The position numbers and the translations under genes are program-made. The notes beneath the pieces are model-generated. The model did no database searches. It worked only from the letters and a program-made list of their open reading frames with translations, and was not told where the DNA came from. This document shows positions 11,862 to 22,799 of a stretch of 64,000 nucleotides of DNA, one piece after another. Where the stretch lies: the NCBI RefSeq assembly GCF_030035675.1, contig NC_084485.1, forward strand, positions 98,538,838-98,602,837, given 5' to 3'. Position 1 is the first letter of the stretch. Every line of letters begins with the position of its first letter. This stretch comes from Rhineura floridana. Taxonomy: Eukaryota; Chordata; Lepidosauria; Squamata; Rhineuridae.

Positions 11862-11931
11862 ATATGGGCTCCTGCTCGGAGGAAGGGCGGGATATACATC
11901 AAATAATAAAATAAATAAATAAATAAAACAT
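11862..11931 (+). repeat. LINE 3' terminus with (AAAT)n tail
   Basis: GGGCTCCTGCTCGGAGGAAG then GGCGGGATATA and an (AAAT)n tail. The same terminus occurs inverted at 46.4 kb, attached to an L2-like reverse transcriptase fragment, so this is probably the 3' end of that family. Confidence 0.55.
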
Positions 11932-12099
11932 ATTCCATGTAGTTGTTGTAAGTAAGATAGGGTACGCATAATGTCAGCAAGCACCCGAAGCTGAAGCTAC
12001 TGTAAGGCATTTTAAAAAGAGGAGAGTTAATGGTAATTTCTGCTTCTCGAGTGCCATGCTGACCTACACAGTTGATATGGGATCTGTGACGCTCCATAT

Positions 12100-12187
12100 A
12101 TTGCCGACACCAGTTGCTGTTGGCGCCACCCAGCACAGCCAGCTGTATTCCAGCAACATTTGGAGGGTCAAAGGTTCTCCACCAATG
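12100..12187. mobile_element. Fragment of the palindromic MITE
   Basis: CCAGTTGCTGTTGG and CCAGCAACATTTGGAGGGTC resemble the two arms of the lizard MITE around a CAGCCAG centre. It is heavily diverged. Confidence 0.4.
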
Positions 12188-12442
12188 AATTAATGGCATG
12201 ATTCTACTTATTTCATTTATAACAGAATGTATACACTGCTTTATCTTATCAACTGCAGATGCTCAAAGCAGCTAACAGAAGTAATAAACAATATATTTTT
12301 TAAAAGTAAAAATAATCTCTTGTTCAGAGACAGAAACTTATAGTACAGTCAGCTGCTTTCGGCTGTAGGGGACAACTCATCCCTTCAAAAAAGCACTCAG
12401 GTCTGGTCTCAGTCTTGCTACAACACCTTCATTTATTGCATG

Positions 12443-12643
12443 GGAACACAGAATGCTGCCTTATACCAAGTCAAACTATTTGCCCATCTATTTTAGCTCA
12501 ATATTGTCTACACTGACTGGCAGCAGCTCTCCAGGATTTCAGACTGGAAACAATCCTAACCCTACATGGAGATGCAAGGGTTTGAACCTGGGACCTTCTG
12601 CATGCAAAGCAGTTACTCTCCCACTGAGCTACAGCCCTCCCTC
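12443..12643 (-). mobile_element. tRNA-derived SINE, minus orientation
   Basis: On the minus strand it starts with a tRNA-like promoter: A-box-like TAGCTCAGTGGG, then B-box-like GGTCCCAGGTTCAAACC. The body (GGAGAGCTGCTGCCAGTCAG) follows and it ends in GGCAGCATTCTGTGTTC. Such heads serve as internal RNA polymerase III promoters. There are seven copies in the window. Confidence 0.85.
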
Positions 12644-14126
12644 AATGCATTTTGCTATTGCTTCTTTCTCCATCGCTGTGTGGCGCAGCTATACTAGACT
12701 GTCTGACAGCTTAGTGAAGACAAGACAGAACAACTTCTTGTCCCGCCACTTGCATGACATGATATGGAAAGACTTCTTAGCCTATAGGTGTCAGACTTGT
12801 TGTAAAGGCTGTTTGAAATAGCAAGGGAAGGGATGCAGGTTATCTGGAAAACTGGGGACATTTGGGCAGAACCAGCCAGCTGTTGCATTCAGTTGTTATG
12901 GGATTATGCTTTCTCTCCAGATGCACAAGTCTCAGATTGTACTACCCCATTCTGAGCTGGTCCACTGGATCAAGATGCAAGTACATTGTGCTGAAAGGAA
13001 GGAAGAATCTCATAACAACTTACCGTATTCTGCCTCTTCTACCAAACACACAGGTGCTAACCAAAGCTTCCAACATCCCAGCAGGCAGAGTTAGTCCATG
13101 CTTTTTGCAAATGATCTCTGTCTGTAGATAAGATATTGCTGAACATTACTAGCACATCACAAAACAATAAGAATCAATTATTGAGAAATAAGGTGTATTA
13201 TGAGGTACAGAAGTTTGGCAGGCCCTGTTATAGTAAGGGGTCCACCCAGTCCATTTCATTGGGACCCTAGAAAGCAAAGTCTGTCCTGCGTTGGGAAGGT
13301 TTGGTTGCACCTGGGGTAGGCACCTAGGGCATCTTTATCCCCAGATGCTCCTCAGCCTGCCCTCTTGTGGCCCACGTGCTCCAGTTGGGCTTACATTATT
13401 CATTAAAAAAAAACAATAGCAGAAATGCTGAACATTTAAATGATGCTGTACAGTTAAAGAAGGGCAAACTATGAAATGTGTAGCAAAATATTATGTTGGA
13501 AAAATGGAGTTTGCATTTATCAAGCAACTGTCATGTGAACTGCATAGCCTCCGCTGGTCCCAATCCAAGCTGGCTCCTCTCAACTATGGGTACCTACAGA
13601 AATCAAGATACACTGAAGAAGCTCCAGTGAACTATTGGATCCAATTCATCCCCCCCAAACTGGGACCTTTTGCATATGCCCTGTTTAACTATGAATTGGT
13701 ATGGTATCACCCTGCAAATATTAACTAAAAATACGTTGGTAGATTAGCAAAATCCCTGTTGGTATATTTTTAAGAGAGGTTTATGGTTTTCATTTATGTC
13801 CATGTACAAAAATGAAATAAAATAAACTAAATACAATAAAGGGGCTGCAGTTGGTGACATTTTTGAGGTAGATTGTAACAAAATCAGAATTATTTATATG
13901 TTTAAAACTATTTTGAAATTGTGTTCAGGTAAGATAGTGTTAATAGAATGTTAGTAGGGGCAGATAAGGTATGACTGACAGGTGGGAGGGGTGTGTGAGT
14001 GAGAATTTTAAGAGAAAACTTTTGGGGTTTGACAGACGTAGACAGATTAGAGATCAAGAAGAGAACATCTAGTTAGAGGAGTTGGGGTTTTGGGGGAGGA
14101 TTTCATTGGGATTAGTGAGGTAGGAT
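12644..14126. other. No recognisable gene; short inverted pair near 13.7-13.9 kb not resolved
   Basis: Open frames on both strands (60-122 codons) overlap each other or the SINE and have no splice support. A run of GTGTGTGAGTGAG and G-rich sequence near 14.0 kb is simple. Confidence 0.35.
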
Positions 14127-14130
14127 AGGT

Positions 14131-14234
14131 AGGTAGGATAGGGACAATAACAACTTATTCATTTATTATCACATTTAACATCAGGTAGGATAGGGACAAT
14201 AACAACTTATTCATTTATTATCACATTTAACATC
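14131..14234. repeat. Exact 52-bp tandem duplication
   Basis: The unit beginning AGGTAGGATAGGGACAATAA and ending CACATTTAACATC occurs twice, back to back (14131-14182 and 14183-14234), with no differences that I can see. The preceding TAGGATAGGTAGGTAGG is a related minisatellite seed. Exact identity suggests a very recent event or a length polymorphism. Confidence 0.9.
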
Positions 14235-14578
14235 TTGTATATAATAAAGTTTATTTGTTTGATTCAAAATCTCACATGTCAGCTTGGTCAAGCATGCTAC
14301 CAAACTAAGGTCCTATTTTGTACCTACACCTATACCAATTTTACAGACAGATTACACCAGTGGTCACCTTTTGGGGAAAAGGTGGTGGGGCTGAAGATTG
14401 TGGTTCAGAGGACATATCTGACCCAGGCTGAGGCAGACTTCCTGGGGATTCCCTGATCTAGGTATTTGGGAATCAGGAGGTGGTAATCCCAGAGACGCAG
14501 GAATGCCACATAGGTCCTAGACCACCTTTCACATTGGGACCAGTTTAAATCCTATAATTCACATGCTGGGACCAGCAA

Positions 14579-14905
14579 TAGGAACATAGGGAGCTATCTA
14601 ATACTGAGTCAGATCAATGGTCCATCTAACTCAGCATTATCTACACCAGGAATTGGGAACCTGTGGCCTCCCAGATGTCGGACTCCAGCTCTTTCAATCC
14701 CAGCCAACGTGGCCAAAAGGAATGATAGGAGTTATAGTCCAACAACATTTGGAGGGCCACTGGTTCATTATCCCTCTTCTACAGGCAATAACTCCCCAAG
14801 GTTTCAGGCAGCAGTGTTTCCCAGCCCTACCTGGCGTTACCAGGCAGGAATTGAACATGGGTCTGCATGCAAAACAGACACTCTAATATGGACCTATATT
14901 ACCTT
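14579..14905 (-). mobile_element. tRNA-derived SINE interrupted by a MITE
   Basis: The left part (GGAACATAGGGAGCTATC to TCTACAC) and the right part (CTACAGGCAATAACTCC to the tRNA-like head near 14890) together match the other SINE copies. The 130 bp between them is the palindromic MITE at 14647-14776. Confidence 0.8.
14647..14776. mobile_element. hAT-type MITE nested in the SINE
   Basis: Starts CAGGAATTGGGAACCTG and ends in the inverted GGAGGGCCACTGGTTC region. The flanking octamers ATCTACAC and TTCTACAG share six bases, consistent with an aged 8-bp target duplication made from SINE sequence. Confidence 0.75.
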
Positions 14906-14949
14906 CTCCAATGTGAAGATGAATTAAAACTCTGAAGGGGCATAGAGTG

Positions 14950-15719
14950 GGGAAGGCAATGGGTCCCCCTCTCTTGCCCTCAGAATATTTCTCATAATCT
15001 CTTCAGGGCACTGGAAAGTCAGCCCAACCAAGAGACATACTAGTGAATTGATACGCGTCTGATGCTGTGCTTTAAAATGTAATTTTGCCTGTTATTTTCT
15101 TTCATATGTTCATCAACCATACACCAAGTATTGACATTAGGATATTTTCCCCTCATCCATCCTTCCCTGTGACACAATTTCAGTTTTACATCAAATATGA
15201 AGTTAAATTATTAGTGACATAACATAGAAAACCAGTATTCTGTTAAAGCCACTGTTGGGCAATGCACTCATTAGGACCGACACAAATGTCCCAAGCAAGC
15301 TTTCAAGTTCCCCAGAACTCTCCTTTAGGCTGGACATCTTGTTTTATGTAGATTATATAAATTTTATATTATCTACATTCCACTCTGATGGTACTTGGTA
15401 TCACTCAGGTGCTCTGATGGCAAAAGGGAAAAGAAAAGGGTGTGCCAGGGGGGACAGAGGTCAGCCCTAGACACAAAAGATCCAAAAGCTCACTTATTTC
15501 CCTGGCAACCCCCCCCCAAACCAGATAGAAACCTACATTAGCCCTCAAAAAACTGGCATAGTGCATCCCCCCATAAATGAACGAGGAAAAACCCTACAGG
15601 TAATGGTGGCAGAGACTTTCTGCCCTGCTGGTATGAGTTTTATATTTTGTAGATCATCCACTTTTGATGCTCCCTCACCAGACGAAGCAGAATTGGTCTG
15701 CCCCTCAATTATTTCTGTG
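14950..15719. other. No recognisable feature
   Basis: Contains purine- and C-runs near 15.4-15.5 kb but no repeat or exon that I recognise. Confidence 0.35.
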
Positions 15720-15727
15720 ATCTATGT

Positions 15728-16127
15728 CAGGGCTTCCCAAACTGTGGTCCATGGACCACCAGTAGCTGACAAACTTCACTCAGATGGTCCACGGCGTGTC
15801 TGTGGATTTGTGATTGAAGATGGAAGATAGCATGTCCTTTGCTTTAAGTATTCACATTGAGTTTTAATTGCATTTTTATTGCTTCCTTTATTTCTTATAT
15901 TGTATTTTATTCTATTGCAATTTGAATTCTATGGAATTCAAATTGTAATACAATCAAATAAAATATATAATAAATAAAAGAAGCAATACAAATATAACTA
16001 GAAATCATACAGCACCTAGCACAGCATATTACAATTGCTACAACAAGCAGAAAAACAATGAAGGGACTACCAAGATTCTCAGCGATTTTCAAGTGGTGCT
16101 TGGGGGAAAAATGTTTGGGAACCACTG
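15728..16127. mobile_element. hAT-type non-autonomous element, 400 bp
   Basis: Begins CAGGGCTTCCCAAACTGTGG and ends GTTTGGGAACCACTG, which are inverted termini. The flanking octamers ATCTATGT (15720-15727) and GTCTATGT (16128-16135) match at seven of eight. The interior is AT-rich and non-coding. It lies in a C1orf87 intron. Confidence 0.82.
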
Positions 16128-16262
16128 GTCTATGTTATGTAATGGCAAGAAAATCTACAGGAATATCCATTTCGTAACTGAATATTCATTATATTCCTTT
16201 ATAGCAGGAAAGCACTTCCTGAGTATACAACTAGAGTTGTAAGCCACAATATCTGTTTTTAC

Positions 16263-16383
16263 CTCAGGGAGTGAAAGAAGATCTGAGCAAGTCTTGTCTT
16301 GCAGAAAATTCAGGCTCAGCTCTCCTTTATGTTCTTTCAGTATTTGCTTCAAGGCCTGGAATGCCTCTTCTGGGGTCCAAGAA
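16263..16383 (-). CDS. C1orf87: C1orf87 homologue, coding exon 6
   Basis: Minus strand, 121 bp: acceptor TTTCCATAG, then codons for SWTPEEAFQALKQILKEHKG and ELSLNFLQDKTCSDLLSLPE, then donor GAG/GTAAAA. It aligns by eye with the part of human C1orf87 that reads roughly LLEILKMAL...NGRLNI...LPLPK (from memory, not aligned computationally). The amphipathic helix plus hydrophobic spacing is EF-hand-like. The phase is 1 nt to finish a codon and then complete codons. That fits exon 5 only if exon 5 uses the later of its two possible donors. Confidence 0.75.
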
Positions 16384-16756
16384 CTATGGAAAGACAATGC
16401 ATATAATGAAGGGGCAATTTCAAATGGTAACTCATTTTGCTGTTGTTACAGACTTATAGTCCACTTTGGACAGAAACATTTTCAGCAAAGTTGTGCAAGG
16501 GCTTTGCAAAAGTCCTCCAACTGAGAGGCTAATGTGGCAAGTTACTCGGTAATATAGAGTATCTGATGATAAAACCATTGAAGCTTACCACAAAGTGTAA
16601 AGGATTAGAAGCAAAACAAAAGAGGTGAGAAATCTAGACTTCCAGATAGCTATAACAACATAGCTTACAGTTCACTCATGTAGTTACAGCAGGTTCCATG
16701 TGACAAGGAGAAGGGATAAATCTGGTCAAAGCTTCCTGGCAGTTTCAATCCTATAA

Positions 16757-17100
16757 TTCAGGGGCAGGGAACATTTCCAATGGGCAACTTTTCAGGGGCC
16801 ACCTGCGAGTGGTGCGTGGGGCCAGAGGCAAAAAGTGGGCAGAGCAAAGATATAATGCTTACCTTTGTACAGTAGGCTACATTCCCTCAGCCATGTACAA
16901 ATAAGATGGTTCTGGACACCCAGACCCACTTTTCCCTTCAGGCAAGCAAGAGACATTATTATAGTTCAAGGACAGATCCAGTCAGCCAAAAGCACTTGAG
17001 AAGGGCACAGATCAGGGTCAGTGAAGAATGAGGCCTGAAGAGAAGGTGTGGCCTATGGAGAGTAAGTCAGGGTAGAGAACCTTTTTGGCCTGGTGGGCGA
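16757..17100. repeat. Dispersed repeat, same family as 34558-35545
   Basis: Shared landmarks with the 35.2-kb copy are CTTACCTTTGTAC, CATTATTATAG/CATTATCAG, AAAAGCACTTGA and a terminal GAGAACCT/GAGGTTCC-type segment. The ends resemble the palindromic MITE termini (CAGGGAAC). Probably a non-autonomous DNA element of 340-400 bp. Confidence 0.55.
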
Positions 17101-17730
17101 GATCCTTTATCTCCCTCCTCCCTTAGAGCAGGACATCTAACTGTCAGTCATCTAACATTATAATGACATTCAGTGATTGACACCTATCAAAGTCTCTTGC
17201 ACAGCACTTCCCAAACGCCTGAGAACCAGCTGTAACATTGCAAGTCAAAGTTCATCTATGCATGATCAATGGAGCCTAAGTCTTCCCCCTACTTTACAAA
17301 AAGTATTAGCACATAAACCAAGATATTAATGCTAAGCATACTTATTAACTGCTCAGTTATTCTTTTTGCAAGGTCTCTAGCATTTTAGGTGTTGGTGGTT
17401 TTTTTTCAGATACTGTCTTATTTAATTATTTAATCTGTTGTAATTTCTGGGGGTAATTGTTTCCCGATATTCTATTGATATTTTCTTGTAATACTGTACA
17501 TGAAATGGATACATTTTGTTTTCAATATCATAACATATTTTGAATTGTTATAGGTTAACTATATGGTTTTTGCTGTATTTTTTCATTCCTTTGAGTTGTA
17601 AACTGCCTTCAGTATAGTAATGCAGAAACACAATGAAATGAAACTTACTTGGACAAAAGTTCAGTTGAAATCAAGAGTATTTCCTTAAAATTCATTGTGT
17701 TTGGGAATGTGTTGCAAAAATCATGAAAAA

Positions 17731-18145
17731 TTTGTTGTTGTTATTATGTGCCTTCAAATCGATTACAACTTATGGCAACCCTATGAATCAGCTACCTCCA
17801 ATAGCATCTGTTATAAACCACCCTGTTTAGATCTTGTAAGTTCAGGTTTGTGGCTTCCTTTATGGAATCAATCCATCTCTTGTTTGGCCTTCCTCTTTTT
17901 CTACTCCCTTCTGTTTTTCCCAGCATTATTGTCTTTTCTAGTGAATCATGTCTTCTCATTATGTGTCCAGAGTATGATAACCTCAGTTTCATCATTTTAC
18001 CTTCTAGTGATAGTTCTGGTTTAATTTGTTCTAACACCCCATTATTTGTCTTTTTTGCAGTCCATGGTATGCACAAAGCTCTCCTCCAACACTACATTTC
18101 AAATGAGCTGATTTTTCTCTTATCCACTTTTTCATTTCCCCCCCC
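17731..18145 (-). mobile_element. LINE 3' fragment with RTE/R4-like C-terminus
   Basis: The minus-strand frame encodes LRLSYSGHIMRRHDSLEKTI, LGKTEGSRKRGRPNKRW and IDSIKEATNL. This is the C-terminal block known from BovB/RTE-type and R4/Dong-type non-LTR retrotransposon proteins. The plus-strand left end, (GTT)n then ATGTGCCTTCAAATCGATT, is the element's 3' end. The copy is truncated at its 5' end and decayed. The clade is uncertain. Confidence 0.72.
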
Positions 18146-18467
18146 ATGAAAAACAGCATCAGTTTATTTTTGAAAACGTAATCAGGGAAATAATGACAAA
18201 ACACTGCAACCATATGCTCTAATGATTTGACATAACAGTATTGCTCTAATTATTGGATTTGGGTGGATCTTTGATCTTCATTTATAAAAAACACTGCATA
18301 TACATACACACATATACATACACATTTTGCTCAGATGCACTGTTTAAAGCTTTTACTGTTCTGAAAACATGCTGGACTTTCTTCAGTAATACCACTGGCC
18401 TTAGATGCTTCTGGATCTATGATACCTCCTAAATCCAGGTAGGCCTTTTGGTCTGGTAGTGACCCAG

Positions 18468-18592
18468 TGCAGGACAGACTCATCTTTGAGGTACCCTCAA
18501 GATGTTGTGGGACTAGAACTCCCATCATCACTTCCTGGTGCTGATGAGGCAGTCTTGCAATATCTGGAGGGAGCCAGGTTGGGGAAGGCTGA
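18468..18592. mobile_element. Diverged palindromic MITE
   Basis: Contains AGATGTTGTGGGACTAGAAC and a far arm ATATCTGGAGGGAGCCAGGT then TGGGGAAGGCTG. It is family-like but degraded. Confidence 0.5.
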
Positions 18593-18921
18593 CTAAACCA
18601 CTACGACTGTTCTTTCAGTATCTGGTACCCCCTTTCAAATCAGTCCCTGGGCTACTTAGAGGCTCTGATAAAAATCACAGCTGAATCTTTACAGCTGCAG
18701 GCTATATATCATATACAGGTTTCTCTTGGCCTTAGGGTATTTTTGTAAAACTAAACATAATGTTTGTTTAACTAAAGGTACCAGTGTTAATTGATTCTGT
18801 GTTTCTTGAGATGAGCAGACTTGTTGACATTGTGCTTAGATTGCAAGATAATGGCTTTCTTTACTTGGGTTTGGATTCAGATTCATCCTGCTTGCTATCA
18901 TCTAAGTGCTATTTGGAAACA

Positions 18922-18954
<33 letters not shown>
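18922..18954. repeat. (CA)n microsatellite
   Basis: About sixteen CA units after ATCA. It is simple sequence. Confidence 0.95.
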
Positions 18955-18955
<1 letters not shown>

Positions 18956-19047
18956 TTGGGAGGAAGTCCCACTACTAGTTCTTAGTAGACATGATTGAGC
19001 TGTATGTTTTCAGCCTTTGAGCAGACAATAAGCATACATACAGATTA

Positions 19048-19445
19048 GGAATGGGCAAGAATTTCGATTCAGTTTGTTTTTCAAACTGAATTTATCAAAT
19101 TTGCACTTTTTGAAACACAGCCATCCTTTGAAATTTGCACTTATTTGAATTTTGTGATGTAATTTGTTTACAAAAATGCATATATTATAGGAAAGTGTGT
19201 ATAAAAATGAATATATGAGTGCAAGTAACATGCAAAAATGCATTATATGATGAGAAATAGCTTGCAAAAATGGGCACATTATTCAAAACTCCCTGCAAAA
19301 ATATGTTTATAAGGAGAAATCTTGCACTAAAATGCTGGAGAATTTTCATGAGGATTTTTTAAAAAGTCACAAATTGCTGCAGAAATGTGAACTGAATTTA
19401 AGACTGGGAAAACAAGAAGCAGAGAACCAAAATTGACGCATCTTT
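19048..19445. mobile_element. AT-rich hAT-type MITE, sister of 34083-34529
   Basis: It shares the internal series of AAAAATGCATATATTA, TGTTTATAAGGAGAAAT, TGCTG(G/A)AGAATTTT and AAATTGCTGCAGA in the same order as the 34-kb copy. The left end TAGGAATGG matches TAGAGATGG of that copy. The right end is altered and no duplication is visible. Confidence 0.7.
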
Positions 19446-19539
19446 CATAGATGTGTCTGAAATCAGTTTGCCCTCTCCATTGCCTGCTTGCCCGCATGAC
19501 ACAAAGGACACACATACTTATCAGCAATGTAAATACTTA

Positions 19540-19692
19540 CTATTTTATTACATTTTATTTACCACATTTATATGATCCCATCTTTCCTACAAGGAGTTAT
19601 GGTTTCCCCCCCACCCCATTTTATCCTCACAACAACCCTGTGGATAGGTTAGGTTAACAGACAGTGAATAGCTCAAGGTCACCCAGTGACCA
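19540..19692 (-). mobile_element. Sauria-type SINE fragment
   Basis: On the minus strand it reads GGTCACTGGGTGACCTTGAG, then TGTCTGTTAACC and AGGGTTGTTGTGAGGATAA, the diagnostic middle of Sauria SINEs, then an A/T-rich tail. The tRNA-like head is missing. Confidence 0.7.
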
Positions 19693-19958
19693 TAAGAACT
19701 TGAGAACATAAGCAGAGACTGCTATATCAGGCCAGTGGCCCATCTAGTCCAGCATCCTGTTCTCACAGTGACCAACTGGATGCCCATGGGAAGCCCACAA
19801 GCAGGACCTGAGCACAAGAGCACTCTTCCCCCTGCAGTTTCTGGCAACTTGTATTCAGAAGGCACAGCATAGCCATGGTGGCAGTAGCCTTTGATGCCGC
19901 TATCCTTTATGAATTTGTCTAATCCTCTTTTAAAGCTGTCCGAGTTGCTGTGTAGAAA
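19693..19958 (-). mobile_element. CR1-type LINE 3' fragment
   Basis: GCCCATCTAGTCCAGCATCC and TCTCACAGTGACCAACTGG, then TTTGTCTAATCCTCTTTTA, are the inverted 3' UTR and the last ORF2 codons of a CR1 family common in this window (fuller copy at 21553-22380). Confidence 0.75.
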
Positions 19959-20221
19959 ATTATCAATGTAATAGTAATTGTTAGCTTCTATAGTTAATGT
20001 AAATTGTTCTATTCAATAATAAAATGTTTAAAAAATTTAAAAACTGTTCCAGCAAAAGGTATATGACACAATAGAGTCCGGCCAGTTAGGTATCTGCAGG
20101 CCCAACTTCTGCTGCAAACAGGAAGTAATGGAACTGTATCCTAAAAAGATTGTGCATCTGTACAAAACACAAGAAATGCTGTTATTCATACAAAACAGGG
20201 CGAATACTGTTGTTAGTCGAC

Positions 20222-20455
20222 AGCCAGGGTAGTATAATGGTTAGAGTGTTGGACTATGATCAAGGTGACCAAGGTTCAAATCCCCTTTCAGCCATGAAGC
20301 TCACTGTGTGACCTTGGACCACTAGCTCTCAGTCTAGCTTATCTCACAGGGCTGTTGAAAGGATAAAATGTGGAGAGGAGAATGGTGTAGACCACCTTCA
20401 GCTCTTTGAAGGAAAAGGTGATATTATTTATTTAATAATTAAATAAATTCAGCAG
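20222..20455 (+). mobile_element. Sauria-type SINE
   Basis: The tRNA-like head has AGTATAATGGTTAGAGTGTT and AAGGTTCAAATCC (B box), followed by AGCCATGAAGCTCACTGTG, TGACCTTGG and GGGCTGTTGAAAGGATAAAA. It ends near AGGAAAAGGTGATATTATTT. Sauria SINEs share their 3' tail with BovB-like LINEs, which supply the reverse transcriptase. Confidence 0.85.
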
Positions 20456-20581
20456 GCTCATTGCTGTGTTTCTGTAATACTTTTTCAACTTAAAAAAAGT
20501 TGATTGTGTATCACTTTAAAAATTTGATAGTGTGTGTGTGTGTGCTTTTTAAATAATCAGTGAATGAATGTCTGTATACAC

Positions 20582-20695
20582 CAGGGGTGGGTAAATTGCA
20601 GCTCTCCAGATTTTTCTGGATCCCAACTCTCATCAGCCATAGCCAGTATGGCCGCTGGTCAGGAAAAATGAGAGTTGTAGTCCAACAACATCCCT
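20582..20695. mobile_element. Palindromic MITE, right end truncated
   Basis: Starts CAGGGGTGGGTAAATTGCAG; the far arm GAGTTGTAGTCCAACAACAT stops short of the expected terminus. The sequence just downstream is unrelated. Confidence 0.6.
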
Positions 20696-20741
20696 ACAAC
20701 TTTATTTCAGCAGTGATTCTCCATTTACTGCTACCCTTGCA

Positions 20742-21255
20742 CAGGGCCAGATTATCCATTAGGCTTAGTAGGCTGAAGCCTAGGGGCCTGGAGCTCTTGG
20801 GGGCCCGTGCAAGAGCTTCTGAACCACCCACCATCCCCCCGCTTCACTTACTTTTTTTTCCGCTGTTTTTTGCGGTTTGCCATCAATCAAGATGGCAGCC
20901 TAGGTTTCCCTAAGGGGCTGAAGCCTCTGCCACCATCTTGGTTGATGGCATGCATGTGTGCTACACGTGCGCATTGCTGCCATCACCCAAGATGGTGGCA
21001 GAGGCTTCAGCCCCTTAGGGAAACCTCGGCCGCCATCTTGATTGATGGCAAACCTGCGTGTGCAGTGCGCGCAGCTGCAAAAGAGCGGAAAGGTAGGTGA
21101 AGCTGGGGAGATGGGATGGGATGGGACGGTGGGCAACTCAGAAGCTCCTGTCCTGCGATCCCTCCTGTGACTGTTTCCGCGGATCTGCCTAAGAGGAGAA
21201 GGGCCCCCCAAACACCAATCAGCCTAGGGGCCCTCCTCAGCTTAATCCAGCCCTG
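20742..21255. mobile_element. hAT-type element carrying four YY1-like motifs, copy 1
   Basis: Termini CAGGGCCAGATTATCC and GCTTAATCCAGCCCTG are inverted. The flanks are the perfect octamer CCCTTGCA (20734-20741 and 21256-21263). The interior has inverted blocks of AAGATGGC / GCCATCTT with the linker GGTTTCCCTAAGGGGCTGAA. It is 514 bp with no transposase frame, so it is non-autonomous. Sister copies lie at 30007 and 51819. Confidence 0.92.
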
Positions 21256-21552
21256 CCCTTGCATAAACCCTAATCCAGCTCCTATGGCTTAATCACTCTA
21301 CAAAGGGGATGGCATTACAGAGGGGAAAACCCATATACTCTGTTTTCCACAGTCATATTTGTGGCTAACTCCTTTAGTCCTGAACAAATCAGAAGAATGG
21401 TGTAACTGATTAGAACAGCTTGCAAGCACTGAAAGATAGATGCTAAGGGGAACTTTGTACTAATTCTTTGATTTTTAAAGGGTTACTTGCGTGAAAATGC
21501 ACCTACCTATTCAGGTATTTAAAAGAATAATTTTAAAAATTATAGTGCAATC

Positions 21553-22380
21553 CTATACATGCCTAAGAACATAAGGAGAGCCCTGCTGGATCAGGCTAAG
21601 GGCCCAACTAGCCCAGCACTCTGTTCTCACAGTAGCCAGCCAAATGCCCATGGGAAGCCGGCAAGCAGAACCAGAGCACAACAGTGGTTTCCCTCCCTGC
21701 AATTCCCAGCAACTGATATTCAGAGGAATACCACCCCCAACACTTCAGGTAGAACATAGCCATCACGGCTAGTAGCCACTAATAGCTTTATTCTCCATGA
21801 ATTTGTCTCATCCTCTTTTAAAGCCATCCAAATTAGTGACCATCACTACCTCCTGTGGAAGTGAATTCCATTGTTTCACTATAAGCTGTGTGAAGTACTT
21901 TCCTTTGTCTGTCCTGAATCTTCCAACATTCAGCTTCATTTGATGTATCCAAGTTCTAGTAGTATGAGAGACAAGGAAAATCTTCTCCCTATCCACTTTC
22001 TCCACACCATGCCTAATTTTATACAGCTCTATCATGTCATGTCTTATTCACCTTTTCTCTAAAGTAAAAAGCCCCAAATGTTGTAACCTTTCCTTCTAGG
22101 GGAGTTGCTCCATCCCCTTGATCATTTTGGTTGACCTTTTCTGAGCCTTTTCCAGCTCTTCCATATCCTTTCTGAGGTGAGGCAATCAGAACTGGATACA
22201 GTATTCCAAGTGTGGTTTCATCATACATTTGTATAACGGCATTATGATTTTGGCAGTTTTATTTTTTGTCCCTTTCCCAATGATAGTAGAACCTACTGAA
22301 TTCAATGTGGTAAACACATATATGATTACAGCCTTAAATTCCTGAAGACATGAATGAGATGGGGAAAAGCACATTACTCA
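21553..22380 (-). mobile_element. CR1-type LINE, 3' portion
   Basis: The minus-strand frame encodes IELYKIRHGVEKVDREKIF, MKLNVGRFRTDKGKYF and WNSLPQEVVMVTNLDGFKRG, the conserved C-terminal end of CR1 ORF2 reverse transcriptase. The 3' UTR continues to 21553 (AACATAAGGAGAGCCC...). The copy is truncated at its 5' end, as usual for CR1, and has several lesions. Confidence 0.88.
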
Positions 22381-22652
22381 TCATGGGCATTATCCAATAG
22401 GTTAAGGCACTGAAATTTTTGAGTCTAATGCAGCAGTACCAGTTATGATCCCAAGATCTAATTTCAGGTTAGTACCGCAGGAGTGGCTTCAGACTATAGC
22501 AGGAGACTCAAAAAATTATCTTTGTACACATCAGCTTTAGAAAACCACCTCCAAATCTGCAATCTTAATGCACTTTCTTGTGGGACTTACTTATGGTAAA
22601 CAAGCACACGGTTGTGCTGTAACACTCTGAAAATCTATTATCTGTACATAGC

Positions 22653-22791
22653 CAGGGATGAAGAATCTGCAGCTCTCCAGATGTTGCTTGACATCCATTC
22701 CCATCAGCCCCACCTAGTATGGCCAATGGCCAAGAATGATAGTACATTTAATCCAGCAAGCACCTAGAAGGCCACAGGTTCCCCATCACTG
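22653..22791. mobile_element. Palindromic hAT-like MITE
   Basis: Ends CAGGGATGAAGAATCTGCAG and CCACAGGTTCCCCATCACTG. The middle contains CATTCCCATCAGCCCCACC. The target duplication is not convincing. Confidence 0.65.
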
Positions 22792-22799
22792 ATTTAGTG

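Noticed and set aside
12590-12643. tRNA-like gene (A and B boxes) in several places
   Set aside because: Each belongs to a SINE head with a SINE body attached; no cloverleaf with matching acceptor stem could be drawn.
18922-18954. CRISPR-like or satellite array
   Set aside because: Simple dinucleotide repeat; no spaced repeats anywhere in the window.
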